Assembly (NCBI RefSeq): GCF_003217475.1
Contig: NZ_QJSP01000009.1
Span: 186,001 to 250,000 of the forward strand
Length of the DNA: 64,000 bases
Direction of reading: 5' to 3'
From: Williamsia limnetica
GTDB lineage: Bacteria; Actinomycetota; Actinomycetes; Mycobacteriales; Mycobacteriaceae
The notes beneath the pieces are model-generated. The model did no database searches. It had not been told where the DNA came from and worked only from the letters and a program-made list of their open reading frames with translations. The position numbers and the translations under genes were made by a program. How positions within the stretch are numbered: the first letter of the stretch is position 1; each line of letters begins with the position of its first letter. Positions 35,703 to 44,780 of the stretch are shown piece after piece.

Positions 35703-36467
35703 CAAGCTGGACTCCTGGGGCTCGCGCTTCGTCGCTGGAGCAAACGACGACACATTCAAGTTTCGTGCTGGTCGTCGTCACCGTGTGTTGCTGCTGATGT
35801 ATCACGTAGTGGCGCAGATCTTTAGGTGGATACGAAGCGTTTGCACGCCGCCCGAATTCCTGCTGTTAGTCGAGGATGGCGGTCGCTTCGACTTCGACGA
35901 GGACGTCGGGTTCGAAGAGGTAGTCGACTCCGATCAAGGATGCGGGTGACATAGGATGTCAGCCGCAGGACGTGACAAACAACCCGAACTCACACATCGA
36001 TCCAGATCGCCGGATCCCTAGGTGCAGCGAAGGCCCGCCCACATACCGCTCTTGGCGCCTGAACAACACCGCAGAATGAGCCGCCAGACCTATCCGCCCA
36101 AGATAAACCCGCGTACGCGTATGCACACCAAATGCAAGCGACCTACCTGCCACTGGTTCTTAGCTGGCGAGTACACAGAGCCAGTGGGCAACTTTAGCTC
36201 GACGCTCTGTGCGGGCTTCAAGTGCACGCCGCACGGCCACATGATCGCCGGGGCAGGCCCATTTGACGAGTCAGAGCGGTCAGCGTTTCAGTGAGTTGCC
36301 GTGCCTACAAATGATTCTCAGGTCTTTGCCACTATGAATGGGTCGGGCTTCGTCTGCCCGTGTGGCCTAGACGACTGCTGGTGGGGAATAGCCCCGACGA
36401 GCCGCACTTTGCAAACCGACTCGACTCGTCGCCCCATCTCGCTTACCGGATCGGGTAGTCGGCGGGC
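35703..36467. other. Gene-poor stretch at a probable rearrangement junction
   Basis: About 765 bases whose only recognisable content is a 28-residue RidA remnant (35866-35952). The part from about 35953 to 36467 shows short frames without family features and looks less GC-rich than the flanks. It separates the MarR locus from the catabolic cluster. Confidence 0.5.
35866..35952 (-). pseudogene. RidA/YjgF C-terminal remnant
   Basis: On the minus strand 28 codons read MSPASLIGVDYLFEPDVL and then VEVEATAILD before TAA. This is the usual C-terminus of RidA (enamine/imine deaminase) family proteins. The first 100 or so residues of the family are absent: upstream sequence on that strand does not continue the match. 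The gene was cut at about 35950, probably by insertion or deletion. Confidence 0.7.
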
Positions 36468-36878
36468 TCAAGCGGTCGGGAGTTGTTCGACGTAGGCGAG
36501 TACCTGGAATGGGTCGAGCGATTCGGTCACTTTGATCAGTTTGCCGTCTCGTAGGCGGAACATGATCAGGTAGTTGTTGTTGTACTTGGCCTCGCCCGGA
36601 CCGATTCCTTCCGTCGTGGCTTCCACGACGACGCGGTCCTCTTCGCCGGTCACGCTGTGTACATCGAATCGGAACTGGTCGAAGGGTCCTAGGAACCCCT
36701 CTAGGAGGGCCTTGGTGCCGGCCTTGTCGTTGGGGCCACCGTATTCGAAGCGATCTTTGCGATTTGGGAGTGTCCATGTTCCTTCGTCGTCGATGAGGTC
36801 GAACAATGCTGGGAAGTTGCGGTCGCTGATGTACTGGCAGGCGTTGAGGACAATTTCTTTGTTCTTCTCGACGGACAT
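36468..36878 (-). CDS. SnoaL-like / NTF2-fold small protein
   Basis: A 136-residue protein of the NTF2-like fold: N-terminal helix NKEIVLNACQYISDRNFPALFDLIDD, then GTWTLPNR and C-terminal strands LIMFRLRDGKLIKVTESLDPFQVL. Such proteins act as isomerases, cyclases or hydrolases of small hydrophobic substrates or as binding proteins. It has its own promoter region carrying the shared palindrome at 37057, so it probably belongs to the regulon of the TetR gene next to it. Confidence 0.75.
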   Translation of the reverse strand: MSVEKNKEIVLNACQYISDRNFPALFDLIDDEGTWTLPNRKDRFEYGGPNDKAGTKALLEGFLGPFDQFRFDVHSVTGEEDRVVVEATTEGIGPGEAKYNNNYLIMFRLRDGKLIKVTESLDPFQVLAYVEQLPTA

Positions 36879-37403
36879 TGAGAGCCTCCTGGGGTAGCGG
36901 ATTGAGCCGATGAACGCGGGGCCGCAGGCGGTGTGGGGCCTTGTATCGCTAGAACACGGAACCTATTTCAGTGTTGTCGCGCGTGACGCGCCTCGCTGGT
37001 GCTTTCGTGGTGGCGGAGAACGTCACCCTTGAAACACAGTGTGATTGTAAGCAGAGTTGACTAACGAGTCAATCGTGATGGTGGGTTAATTGCGTGAGTT
37101 TCTACGAAATTGCCAGCTCGAGCCAAAGGGCGTGGGGATGAAATCTGACTGCAAAGTCAACTTTCGGCACGCTGAGAATGCTCGGTCCTCGACAAGGCAG
37201 ACGGGGCCCCGTCAACTGACGAGTGACACCTACGGGGGACTGCCCGTGTATGAGCGCGAAATATCCTGCCACCAAGTGGATTAAACCTCTTCGATGCGGC
37301 GCGACTCAGATAGTGGTGTGTACTTCCCCTGAAGCTGAGCGTTTGGCATGACTTGCCAGAGGGGATCGCGGGTGCCGCGCCAGCTATGTACCGGGCGGCT
37401 GGT
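36879..37403. other. Promoter region upstream of SnoaL-like gene
   Basis: About 525 bases without a convincing gene. It includes the palindrome at 37057-37072 and further AGTCAAC half-sites near 37155 and 37209. The rest shows no feature I recognise. Confidence 0.5.
37057..37072. promoter_or_regulatory. Shared operator TTGACT-N4-AGTCAA, copy 1
   Basis: TTGACT-AACG-AGTCAA is a perfect 6-base inverted repeat, about 180 bases upstream of the SnoaL-like start. The same arms and spacing recur at 42998 in the divergent promoter of the same gene cluster. Confidence 0.7.
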
Positions 37404-38075
37404 TTACTTCAGGCCGAGAGCTTGAGACCACAACCGGGTCAGGGTGGTGATGGCAGCTTCCTCATCAAACCTGACCCCGTGGATGAACCACATCTGAGTG
37501 AAGGATTCGATCATCCCGCCGAGCGCGGCGGCGGCGATGGTGGGGTCGAGGCTAGGGTCTACGTCGCCAGTTCGTTGCAGGTGGCGGATACCGGCTTCGT
37601 TGCGCCGGAGAAATAGATCTCTGATCTGCAGTTTTAGTGTCCGGAACTGGTCGTCGCGGATCGCCATCTCGTCTATGACGGCGATGAGCCTGGCGTTTCG
37701 TGCTGCGGCGTTGAAGTACTGGCGGTTCGCCGCCTCGATCTTGGTGATGGCGTCGTCGCCGACGGTGCCGGTGGTCTGCGATGCGGTGAACATCTCGCCT
37801 GCGACCACACTGAACAGTTCGTGTAAGACGTCGTCTTTTGTTTCGAAGTAGTGGTAGAAAGTGCCATACGACGTACCGGAGCGCTCAGCTATATCCGAGA
37901 TTCGTGTATCTCGAAATCCCTTTTCTTCGAACAATTCCCGCGCTGCAGCGACCAGTGCGCCGCGGGTACGCCACCCACGTTGGGTAGTGGGCTTTTCTTG
38001 CTGGGAGGGCCGCGTTGGTGCCACCGGGGCAGTGGCAATTCCGGTATTGGACCGGCTGCCGTCTTGTAGTGTCAC
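37404..38075 (-). CDS. TetR family regulator of the catabolic cluster
   Basis: A 223-residue TetR protein. After a flexible 30-residue lead, the DNA-binding domain is TRGALVAAARELFEEKGFRDTRISD with GTSYGTFYHYFETKDDVL (residues about 35-85). The ligand domain has the FadR/KstR-like look (IESFTQMWFIHGVRFD). It is last in the hydrolase-to-ligase run, 52 bases from the ligase gene, and is the natural owner of the TTGACT-N4-AGTCAA sites. The inducer is probably an acyl-CoA or the pathway substrate. Confidence 0.88.
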   Translation of the reverse strand: MTLQDGSRSNTGIATAPVAPTRPSQQEKPTTQRGWRTRGALVAAARELFEEKGFRDTRISDIAERSGTSYGTFYHYFETKDDVLHELFSVVAGEMFTASQTTGTVGDDAITKIEAANRQYFNAAARNARLIAVIDEMAIRDDQFRTLKLQIRDLFLRRNEAGIRHLQRTGDVDPSLDPTIAAAALGGMIESFTQMWFIHGVRFDEEAAITTLTRLWSQALGLK

Positions 38076-38127
38076 GTCGTCCTTCCGGGAGATCGGCCGC
38101 AGATCAAATGTAGTTTACGGTACCGAG

Positions 38128-39720
38128 TCAGGTCGCCGCCGCCTCGCGCAGAGCCACCTTCTTGATTTTTCCAGAGGGGGTGAGTGGGAGTGAGTCGACA
38201 ACGTGGATGTGGGCAGGAACTTTGTACTTTGCCAGCTGCTGGCGACATCTGTTGAGAAGCGCCTCGACATCGACGGTGGCTCCTGGTGTCGGCACGACGT
38301 AGGCGTGACCGACTTCGCCGTAGAGGGCGTCGGGTACTCCGATGACCGCGCTCATAGCCACAGCCTCGTCGCTGGCCAGGACGTTCTCTATTTCCACGGG
38401 ATAGACGTTGTATCCGCTACGGACGTACATCTCTTTCCTGCGCCCGCACAGCGCTATTCGTCCATCTGAGCGCTGGGTGGCCATGTCGCCGGTGTCGAGC
38501 CACCCATCGGAGTGAAACGTTCGTTGGGTATCGGCCGGGTTGTCCCAGTAGCCGCCGGCGACGCAGCCACCGCGGATGTGCAGTTCGCCCTCAGTGTCGG
38601 GGGGCAAGGGTTGTCCGGTGTCGTCGGCGATGCGCGCTTGGAAGTCTCCGATTGCCACACCTAAGGTCGCAACCAAGGTTTCGAGGTCGTCGCCGAGCGC
38701 TGAGATGATGCATCCGCCCGAGGTCTCGGACAAGCCGTAGAGGTTGGCCATCCGGGCGCCGGGGAACGTGTCGAGGATGCGGCGACCCATGGCGGGTTCG
38801 ACGTTCGAACCTCCGATGATGCAGGTCCGGACCGAAGAAGTGTCCGTGCCCGCGAACTCCTCGAGGTCCATCATCATGGTGTACATGGTCGGTACACCGA
38901 TGTAGATGGTGACTTTGTGGCGCTCGATCGTCGTTAGTGCCAGCTGGGGGTTGTAGCGAGGCAGTAGTGCCACGGTGCTTCCGGCGACCATGGAAGCGGT
39001 GACGGTGCAGGTCATCCCGCCCACGTGATTGAGCGGCATATGGCCGATGGCGACGTCGTTGGCAGTTTGGTGCAGATGGCCCGCCTGGGCAGTGGCCGAC
39101 GACAGGATGCTGGCGTGCGTCAGAGTGGCGCCCTTTGGCCGGCCGGTGGTGCCCGAGGTGTACAGGATCACCGCCGGATCGTCCGGTTGCACTTGTGCCT
39201 GAAGAGCGGTGAGGGTCTGCGAATCAGGCGCAGTGACAAGGTCCTCCCAGCGGTGACTACCGGCAAAGCCTTCGCCGCTGAGGAAAACGAAGTGGCGCAC
39301 CGCCTGAATGCGGGGGCGCAGACCTTGAAGGAATTCGACGAAGTCGAAGTTGTTGTCGCTGGTGCAGCACACGAGCATGACGGCGCCGGATTGGTTCAGC
39401 ATGTAGTCGAACTCGCGGTCCCGGTAGGCAACGTTCAGTGTGACCAGCACGGCGCCGATCTTCGCTGCGGCAAACCAGGTAATCAGCCACTGGGCGGAGT
39501 TGGGTGCGGCGATGGCGATGCGGTCGTGGCGCGTAATTCCCAATGAGAGCAGACCCGCGGCGAACTGGTCGACCTGCTCAGCGAACTGGCCGTAGCTCAA
39601 GCTCTGGTCTGGACACAGTAGGAACGGCGTGGATGCGTGAAGCGATGTTTCGTCCAGCAGGGCCGGCAGGGTCGCGGCGCTGTGGGTGAGCGTGTGATCG
39701 TGCTCGGCATCGATGGTCAT
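38128..39720 (-). CDS. Acyl-CoA synthetase (AMP-forming, FadD-like)
   Basis: A 530-residue adenylate-forming ligase. It shows the P-loop ILYTSGTTGRPKGATLTH near residue 190, YGLSETSG near residue 325, the hinge GWLDTGDMATQRSDGRIALCGR and the C-terminal catalytic Lys in LTPSGKIKKVALRE. It converts a free acid to its CoA thioester. AAAAGGA precedes ATG 39720. In this cluster it should act on the acid released by the Baeyer-Villiger and hydrolase steps. The chain length cannot be read from the sequence. Confidence 0.92.
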   Translation of the reverse strand: MTIDAEHDHTLTHSAATLPALLDETSLHASTPFLLCPDQSLSYGQFAEQVDQFAAGLLSLGITRHDRIAIAAPNSAQWLITWFAAAKIGAVLVTLNVAYRDREFDYMLNQSGAVMLVCCTSDNNFDFVEFLQGLRPRIQAVRHFVFLSGEGFAGSHRWEDLVTAPDSQTLTALQAQVQPDDPAVILYTSGTTGRPKGATLTHASILSSATAQAGHLHQTANDVAIGHMPLNHVGGMTCTVTASMVAGSTVALLPRYNPQLALTTIERHKVTIYIGVPTMYTMMMDLEEFAGTDTSSVRTCIIGGSNVEPAMGRRILDTFPGARMANLYGLSETSGGCIISALGDDLETLVATLGVAIGDFQARIADDTGQPLPPDTEGELHIRGGCVAGGYWDNPADTQRTFHSDGWLDTGDMATQRSDGRIALCGRRKEMYVRSGYNVYPVEIENVLASDEAVAMSAVIGVPDALYGEVGHAYVVPTPGATVDVEALLNRCRQQLAKYKVPAHIHVVDSLPLTPSGKIKKVALREAAAT

Positions 39721-39823
39721 GGGTAGGTCCTTTTACTAGCGTCAGGCGAGGGTCGGACTTGTAGTGGATCGGCGACGTGCCAGGTCGGTATGTCGAGACT
39801 GGCACGTCGCCTGGTGGTGCGTC

Positions 39824-40108
39824 CTACGATTCGACGAGGTCGGGATGCACTGCCCTCGATGGGTGAAAGTGCAGGTAGTCGTAGTGAGCGACTCCCGCGC
39901 GCACCATGGGATCGTTACCCATGAGAGCGCGAACTTCGTTCTCGTCGTCGCCCCTCGCGATGATCAGACCGCCGGTGAACGGGCGGCGGGGTCCTGAGGC
40001 GATGAATCGTCCAGCGTCATAACATTGGTCGAGGAACGCCAAGTGTTGGGTAACGACTGATTCACCCCGTTCCAGGGGACGGGTGTAGGTGCTGGAGATG
40101 ACGAACAT
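39824..40108 (-). CDS. YciI-like protein
   Basis: A 94-residue protein of the YciI fold with the conserved HLAFLDQCYDAGRFIASGPRRP and LMGNDPMVRAGVAHYDYLHF. The His and Asp of this signature are thought to form an active site, but the family function is poorly defined. It lies 28 bases behind the monooxygenase gene, so a role in handling a lactone or ester product is conceivable. Confidence 0.8.
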   Translation of the reverse strand: MFVISSTYTRPLERGESVVTQHLAFLDQCYDAGRFIASGPRRPFTGGLIIARGDDENEVRALMGNDPMVRAGVAHYDYLHFHPSRAVHPDLVES

Positions 40109-40136
40109 GCGCGCCTGCTTTCGTTTGTACGGTCGG

Positions 40137-41783
40137 TCAGTTGTGGGCTTTGACGGGAACGTTCGAGAACTCGAAGCCGGCGAAATCGTTGCCTGCGCTC
40201 TTCTCGAGTTCCTGGAAGTATCCGGCGGCCCCGCCGAAGTAGAACAGCACGCGGCGCGGTTTGCCGGGGGTGTTGGCGCCCAGGTACCAACTGTTCGCCG
40301 ATTCCCCGCTGGGGAGCAGAGTCATGTTGAATACGTCCGATACGTGCGCAGTCCACTGCTCGGCGGCCTCCTCGGTGGGCTGCATTCGGTCATAACCGTT
40401 GTCTTTCATGAAGTTCAGGGCGCGGCTGAGCCAGTTGACGACCCCTTCGATGATGACCGGAATGTTGGCGTACGCGCTCTGCGGTCCGCAAATCATGAGC
40501 ATGTTGGGAAATCCTGGTGTCCCAATACCCAAGAATGTTTCGGGGCCGCCAGCCCAGTACTGGGACAACTTCACCCGGTCCTCGCCGCGGATATCGATGT
40601 TGTTCAAAGCGCCGGTGACCGCGTCGAACCCGGTAGCGAGGATGATGACGTCGAACTTGTAGTCACGGTCGCTGGTGCGCAGACCGTTGGCGGTGATCGC
40701 CTCGATCGGGTTGCTCTGAATGTCGACGAGGGTGACGTTGTCACGGTTGAAGGTTTCGTAGTAGTTGGTGCCTGAGGGTGGCCGCTTGGACACGTATGGG
40801 TACCCACGTGGGGTGAGTAGTTCGGCGACCGCTGGATCTTTGACGGTCTCTGCGATCTTCTTGCGGATGAAATCGGCAGCAGCATCGTTGGATCGCTGAT
40901 CGAGAATCAGATCGTCGAAGGTCTCGAAGACGAAGTGGAAACCGCCGTTCTGCCAGCCTTCTTCGAAGATGCGCTCGCGTTCGGCCTCCACAACGACATC
41001 GTCATACATTCGCCCCGCCGGGTCCATGGGGAACCCGAAGACGTGGCCTCGGGCTTTGTCCCACACCGCGGCATAATCCGCTTTGATCTTTTGGCGAAAC
41101 TCATCGTCGAGATCGTGGTTCTGGGCGGGCATGACGTAGTTGGGGGTCCGCTGGAACACGGTCAGATGCTCGGCGGCTTCGGCCACGTGTGGGATGGTCT
41201 GGATGCCGGAGGCACCGGTGCCGATTACGGCCACTCGCTTGCCGGTCAGGTCGACGTGCTCCTTGGGCCACTGCGAGGTGCGGTAGATGTTTCCGGTGAA
41301 ACTGTTGATGCCCTCGAACTGAGGTTCCTGCGGCACCGACAGATGCCCCAGCGCGGGCAGGAAGTACGTGCAGGTGAACTGCTGCCCGTTCTCTGTGGTG
41401 ATGGTCCACAAGTTGCTCGGCTTGTCGTACGTCGCGGCCAGGACGCGGTGGCTGAAACGGATGTTGCGACGTACGTCGAATCGGTCGGCGACGAACGCGA
41501 TGTACTTCTGCACTTCCACCTGACCGGGGTAACGCTCGGACCAGTTCCATTCCTGTTCGATTTCCGGGAAAGGGAAGCAGTACGACCAACTTTCGCTGTC
41601 AGTACGAGCTCCTGGGTAGCGGTTCCAATACCACGTTCCTCCGACGTCTGTTCCCGCTTCGAGTGCTACCGCAGAGAGCCCGAGTTTCTGCAGTTCGATG
41701 AGCATGCGTATGCCGCCGAATCCAGCACCGATGACCACGGCATCGGTGTGTACGGGCGTTGCGGTTGATCCCTGGTCGGACAT
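40137..41783 (-). CDS. Flavin-containing (Baeyer-Villiger-type) monooxygenase
   Basis: A 548-residue class B flavoprotein monooxygenase. The FAD motif is VIGAGFGGIRMLIEL, then GGTWYWNRYPGARTDSES, and the NADPH motif VAVIGTGASGIQTIP. The Baeyer-Villiger fingerprint FxGxxxHxxxWP is present as FTGNIYRTSQWP with Arg (about residue 168) in place of His. It would insert oxygen next to a carbonyl to give an ester, using NADPH and O2. The esterase gene lies immediately upstream, as in many BVMO operons. The altered fingerprint leaves plain hydroxylation as an alternative. Confidence 0.88.
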   Translation of the reverse strand: MSDQGSTATPVHTDAVVIGAGFGGIRMLIELQKLGLSAVALEAGTDVGGTWYWNRYPGARTDSESWSYCFPFPEIEQEWNWSERYPGQVEVQKYIAFVADRFDVRRNIRFSHRVLAATYDKPSNLWTITTENGQQFTCTYFLPALGHLSVPQEPQFEGINSFTGNIYRTSQWPKEHVDLTGKRVAVIGTGASGIQTIPHVAEAAEHLTVFQRTPNYVMPAQNHDLDDEFRQKIKADYAAVWDKARGHVFGFPMDPAGRMYDDVVVEAERERIFEEGWQNGGFHFVFETFDDLILDQRSNDAAADFIRKKIAETVKDPAVAELLTPRGYPYVSKRPPSGTNYYETFNRDNVTLVDIQSNPIEAITANGLRTSDRDYKFDVIILATGFDAVTGALNNIDIRGEDRVKLSQYWAGGPETFLGIGTPGFPNMLMICGPQSAYANIPVIIEGVVNWLSRALNFMKDNGYDRMQPTEEAAEQWTAHVSDVFNMTLLPSGESANSWYLGANTPGKPRRVLFYFGGAAGYFQELEKSAGNDFAGFEFSNVPVKAHN

Positions 41784-41841
41784 TCGGTCACTCCTTGATT
41801 GGTTCGATGAAAGGTGCAGCGAGCGCGCGGTTACCCACCCG

Positions 41842-42753
41842 TCAGTTCACTGCCAGGTGGGGGCGCAGCCAGGCCGCCGCCGCTGCAATGGCCGCGTCTG
41901 CTTCTGGTGCGCGCCCGGCCATGAAGGTGAACACGTGCTGCTGATCGGGCACTGTACGAAGTTCGACGTCCACGCCGGCCTGCCCGGCCCGCTCGGCGAG
42001 ACGCTCGGAGTCGCTGAGCAACGCTTCAGCTTCGCTGACGGTGATGTGCAGCGGTGGGATGCCGGAGAAATCGGCGTGCAACGGGTTGGCGAGGCCGTCT
42101 GTCGCGGAACCGTCTGATCCCAAATACATTTGCGACATCATGGTCACCACTCCGAGGCTGATCAACGCGTCGTTGTCGGCGTTGCTCTCGAGGGTTTTGC
42201 CCACCAGTTCCATATCCAACCAGGGGGACACGGTGACGATGGCGGCCGGGAGTTCCTCACCGAGGTCGCGTAGTTTCAAGACCGAACTGATAGCAAGGTT
42301 CCCGCCGGCCGAGTCGCCGGCAACCGCTAGGTCCGCACCCGAGAATCCCTGCGCATGTAACCACTGGTGCGCGGCGACCGCATCATCGATCTGAGCCGGG
42401 AACGGGTGCTCGGGGGCGAGTCGGTAGTCGAGCACAAACGCCCGCACGCCAGCGGCTTTGGCCAGATGGCCGGCGACTTTACGGTGACTATGGACAGTGT
42501 TTCCTACGAAACCACCACCATGCGTATACAGGATCGCCTTATCCGCAGGTGCGCCAGCGGGCACGCACCACAGCCCGCGGACTTCCTCGGTGTCGACCTC
42601 GGCGTAGGTGACGTCTTCGGGTTCGGCGGCCTGAACCGCGAGCTCTTCGAAAATCGACCGCATCGCAGCCAGGCCCATCTCCGGGTTCGCTGCCAAACGG
42701 TCAGTAATCGATCGGTAGTGCGCCTTCAAAGCTGCGGACTCGGTACTGGGCAT
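41842..42753 (-). CDS. Alpha/beta hydrolase, hormone-sensitive-lipase family
   Basis: A 303-residue esterase. The oxyanion-hole motif is HGGGFVGN near residue 85, the nucleophile elbow GDSAGGN near residue 155, and the catalytic His lies in VPDQQHVFTFMAG. ATG 42753 has GAGGAGG four bases upstream. It is first in the operon with the monooxygenase 58 bases downstream and would split the ester made by it into an alcohol and an acid. Confidence 0.92.
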   Translation of the reverse strand: MPSTESAALKAHYRSITDRLAANPEMGLAAMRSIFEELAVQAAEPEDVTYAEVDTEEVRGLWCVPAGAPADKAILYTHGGGFVGNTVHSHRKVAGHLAKAAGVRAFVLDYRLAPEHPFPAQIDDAVAAHQWLHAQGFSGADLAVAGDSAGGNLAISSVLKLRDLGEELPAAIVTVSPWLDMELVGKTLESNADNDALISLGVVTMMSQMYLGSDGSATDGLANPLHADFSGIPPLHITVSEAEALLSDSERLAERAGQAGVDVELRTVPDQQHVFTFMAGRAPEADAAIAAAAAWLRPHLAVN

Positions 42754-42895
42754 GATGCCTCCTCGGCGTAACGGTTGTGCCAGTTGAAACGGGGCGCGTC
42801 GTGGGCGTCGCAGGCTGTCCGCCGCACGGCCACATCTGGATCGATTCGTGTGCGCGGTCACCACTAACAGGCCTTGGCTGTGATCGTAGACACAG

Positions 42896-42911
42896 TTGAT
42901 CGAGCAGTCAA
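42896..42911. promoter_or_regulatory. Degenerate operator copy
   Basis: TTGATC-GAGC-AGTCAA keeps one perfect half-site and the 4-base spacing of the shared operator; the other half differs at two positions. It lies on the hydrolase side of the divergent promoter. Confidence 0.45.
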
Positions 42912-42997
42912 CTAAAAGGTAAACATGACTCGGGGTCTGTCGGAATACTCGTAGTGTTGCGGCCCTCAAGCTGCGAAGACTTATCGAAATCGCCGAC

Positions 42998-43013
42998 TTG
43001 ACTGACAAGTCAA
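42998..43013. promoter_or_regulatory. Shared operator TTGACT-N4-AGTCAA, copy 2
   Basis: TTGACT-GACA-AGTCAA, perfect arms, identical half-sites and spacing to the copy at 37057. It lies about 170 bases upstream of the carboxylase start. Confidence 0.7.
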
Positions 43014-43180
43014 CTAAGAGTTATATGAGACAGGCAAGGCTTGGCGGGTAGTCGACCCAGACCCAGCGATGCTGCAGCGTCGGACAGCGCGACCAGGTAT
43101 TGGCGATCTCAACAAACGAGGTTGATATTCGTGCTCTCGCGACTTGTTCACTTGACTTCACTTATCGATCGAGGTGTTTT

Positions 43181-44779
43181 ATGACTGTCATTTCCACACA
43201 GTTCGATACTGAGTCCGAGCAGTTTCATCTCGACAGTCAGGCGATGCTCGACGCGCTCGAACCGTTGCAGACCCTGTCCGCTCAGGTGCTCGCGGCAGGT
43301 GGGGACAAGTCTGTCGAGCGGCATCGGGCGCGAGGCAAACTCCTCGCTCGCGAGCGGGTGGATCTGCTCCTCGACGAGGATGCGCCATTTCTTGAATTGT
43401 CCTGCTACGCAGGTGCACACGACTCCTCCGAGCAACCTGGTGGCCGGCTCATCACCGGGATCGGGCCGATCCAAGGTGTGGAGTGCATGGTCATCGCCAA
43501 TCAGTCGACGGTCAAAGGCGGATCGCTCAATCCTGATGCCGTCGCCAAACAGCTCCGCGCTCTGGATATAGCCGAACGCAATCGGCTTCCGGTGGTGACC
43601 ATCATCGAATCTGGAGGCGCAGACCTGCCGCAACAGGCCGACATTTTCGTCCCCGGCGGGCGTACCTTTCGCGAGTTGACCAGGCTCACTGCTGCCGGGA
43701 TTCCCACCATCTCGTTGGTGTTCGGGAGTTCGACCGCGGGCGGGGCCTATATGCCGGGTATGAGCCAATACACAGTGCTGGTCAAGCAGGCCGCGTCGGT
43801 GTACTTGGGCGGCCCACCGTTGGTGAAGATGGCCATCAACGAGGACATCGATGACGAGTCCCTCGGCGGCGCCGAAATGCACGCCCGCGTCTCCGGGCTA
43901 GCTGACTACCTCGCCGAGGACGAACGTGACGCGCTGCGCCTCGGCCGACAAATAGTGGCCGATCTGCAGTGGACCAAGGCTGGGCCCGGGCCCACGTTGC
44001 CCGCCGATCCACCGGCCTATGACCCCGAGGAGCTGCTTGCGTGCGCGGCAGCCGACGCCAAACGATCGGTCGAGGTCCGCGAGATTCTGGCCCGGGTCCT
44101 CGACGGATCACGGTTCAACGAGTTCAAACCGTTGTACGGCACCCAGTTGGTCACGGGGTGGGGATCGATCGCCGGGTTTCCGGTCGGCATCCTCGCCAAC
44201 AACGGCATCCTGTTCTCCGACGAGGCCAACAAGGGCGCACACTTCATTCAGCTGGCCAATGCACGCAACATTCCGTTGGTGTTCGTCCAGAACATCACCG
44301 GGTTCATGGTCGGATCGGCCGCAGAACGCGGCGGCATCATCAAAGACGGCGCCAAGCTGATCAACGCGGTATCCAATTCGGCTGTCCCGCACCTGACTTT
44401 GATGATCGGCGCATCCTATGGCGCGGGCAACTATGCGATGTCCGGACGTGCATACGACCCCCGCTTTGTCTTCAGCTGGCCCAACCACCGAATCGCGGTC
44501 ATGGGCGGGCCCCAGCTCGGAGGCGTTATGTCGATCATCCGCAGGTCTGCTGCCGACCGCGCGGGAGTGCCCTACAGCGACACCGAAGACGCCCGGGTTC
44601 GCCGCGAGACCGAAGAAATGATCGACAGCCAGTCCGGCGCGATCTACGCCACCGGAAGGATCTGGGACGACGGCGTGATCGACCCCCGCGACACCCGGGC
44701 CGTCCTGGGTCTGGCGCTGTCGGCCACCCACTCGGCTCCGGTCCGCGGCACCGACCACTTCGCCACCTTCCGATTGTGA
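43181..44779 (+). CDS. Acyl-CoA carboxylase carboxyltransferase (beta) subunit
   Basis: A 532-residue carboxyltransferase of the methylcrotonyl/geranyl-CoA carboxylase type. It has RGKLLARERVDLLLDEDAPF at the N-terminus, SGGADLPQQ near residue 145, STAGGAYMPGMS near residue 185 and MSGRAYDPRFVFSWPN in the C-terminal half. It transfers carboxyl from biotin to the gamma-carbon of a beta-methyl enoyl-CoA in these relatives. ATG 43181 has GAGGTG upstream. The alpha subunit follows after one base. Confidence 0.9.
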   Translation: MTVISTQFDTESEQFHLDSQAMLDALEPLQTLSAQVLAAGGDKSVERHRARGKLLARERVDLLLDEDAPFLELSCYAGAHDSSEQPGGRLITGIGPIQGVECMVIANQSTVKGGSLNPDAVAKQLRALDIAERNRLPVVTIIESGGADLPQQADIFVPGGRTFRELTRLTAAGIPTISLVFGSSTAGGAYMPGMSQYTVLVKQAASVYLGGPPLVKMAINEDIDDESLGGAEMHARVSGLADYLAEDERDALRLGRQIVADLQWTKAGPGPTLPADPPAYDPEELLACAAADAKRSVEVREILARVLDGSRFNEFKPLYGTQLVTGWGSIAGFPVGILANNGILFSDEANKGAHFIQLANARNIPLVFVQNITGFMVGSAAERGGIIKDGAKLINAVSNSAVPHLTLMIGASYGAGNYAMSGRAYDPRFVFSWPNHRIAVMGGPQLGGVMSIIRRSAADRAGVPYSDTEDARVRRETEEMIDSQSGAIYATGRIWDDGVIDPRDTRAVLGLALSATHSAPVRGTDHFATFRL

Positions 44780-44780
44780 G

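Larger units (their letters stand above)
42754..43180. other. Divergent promoter region of the catabolic cluster
   Basis: About 427 bases with no convincing gene between the hydrolase and the carboxylase operons. It carries a perfect operator palindrome at 42998 and a degenerate copy at 42896. Confidence 0.65.

Noticed and set aside
35959-36000. Possible att repeat of the tRNA 3' end (CGAACTCACAC versus CGAACTGACAC)
   Set aside because: Only about ten matching bases with a mismatch; too short to separate from chance.
36301-36495. Plus-strand 64-residue frame with several Cys and Trp
   Set aside because: A short Cys/Trp cluster alone was not enough to assign it to a DNA glycosylase or a zinc protein, and it overlaps the end of the SnoaL-like gene.
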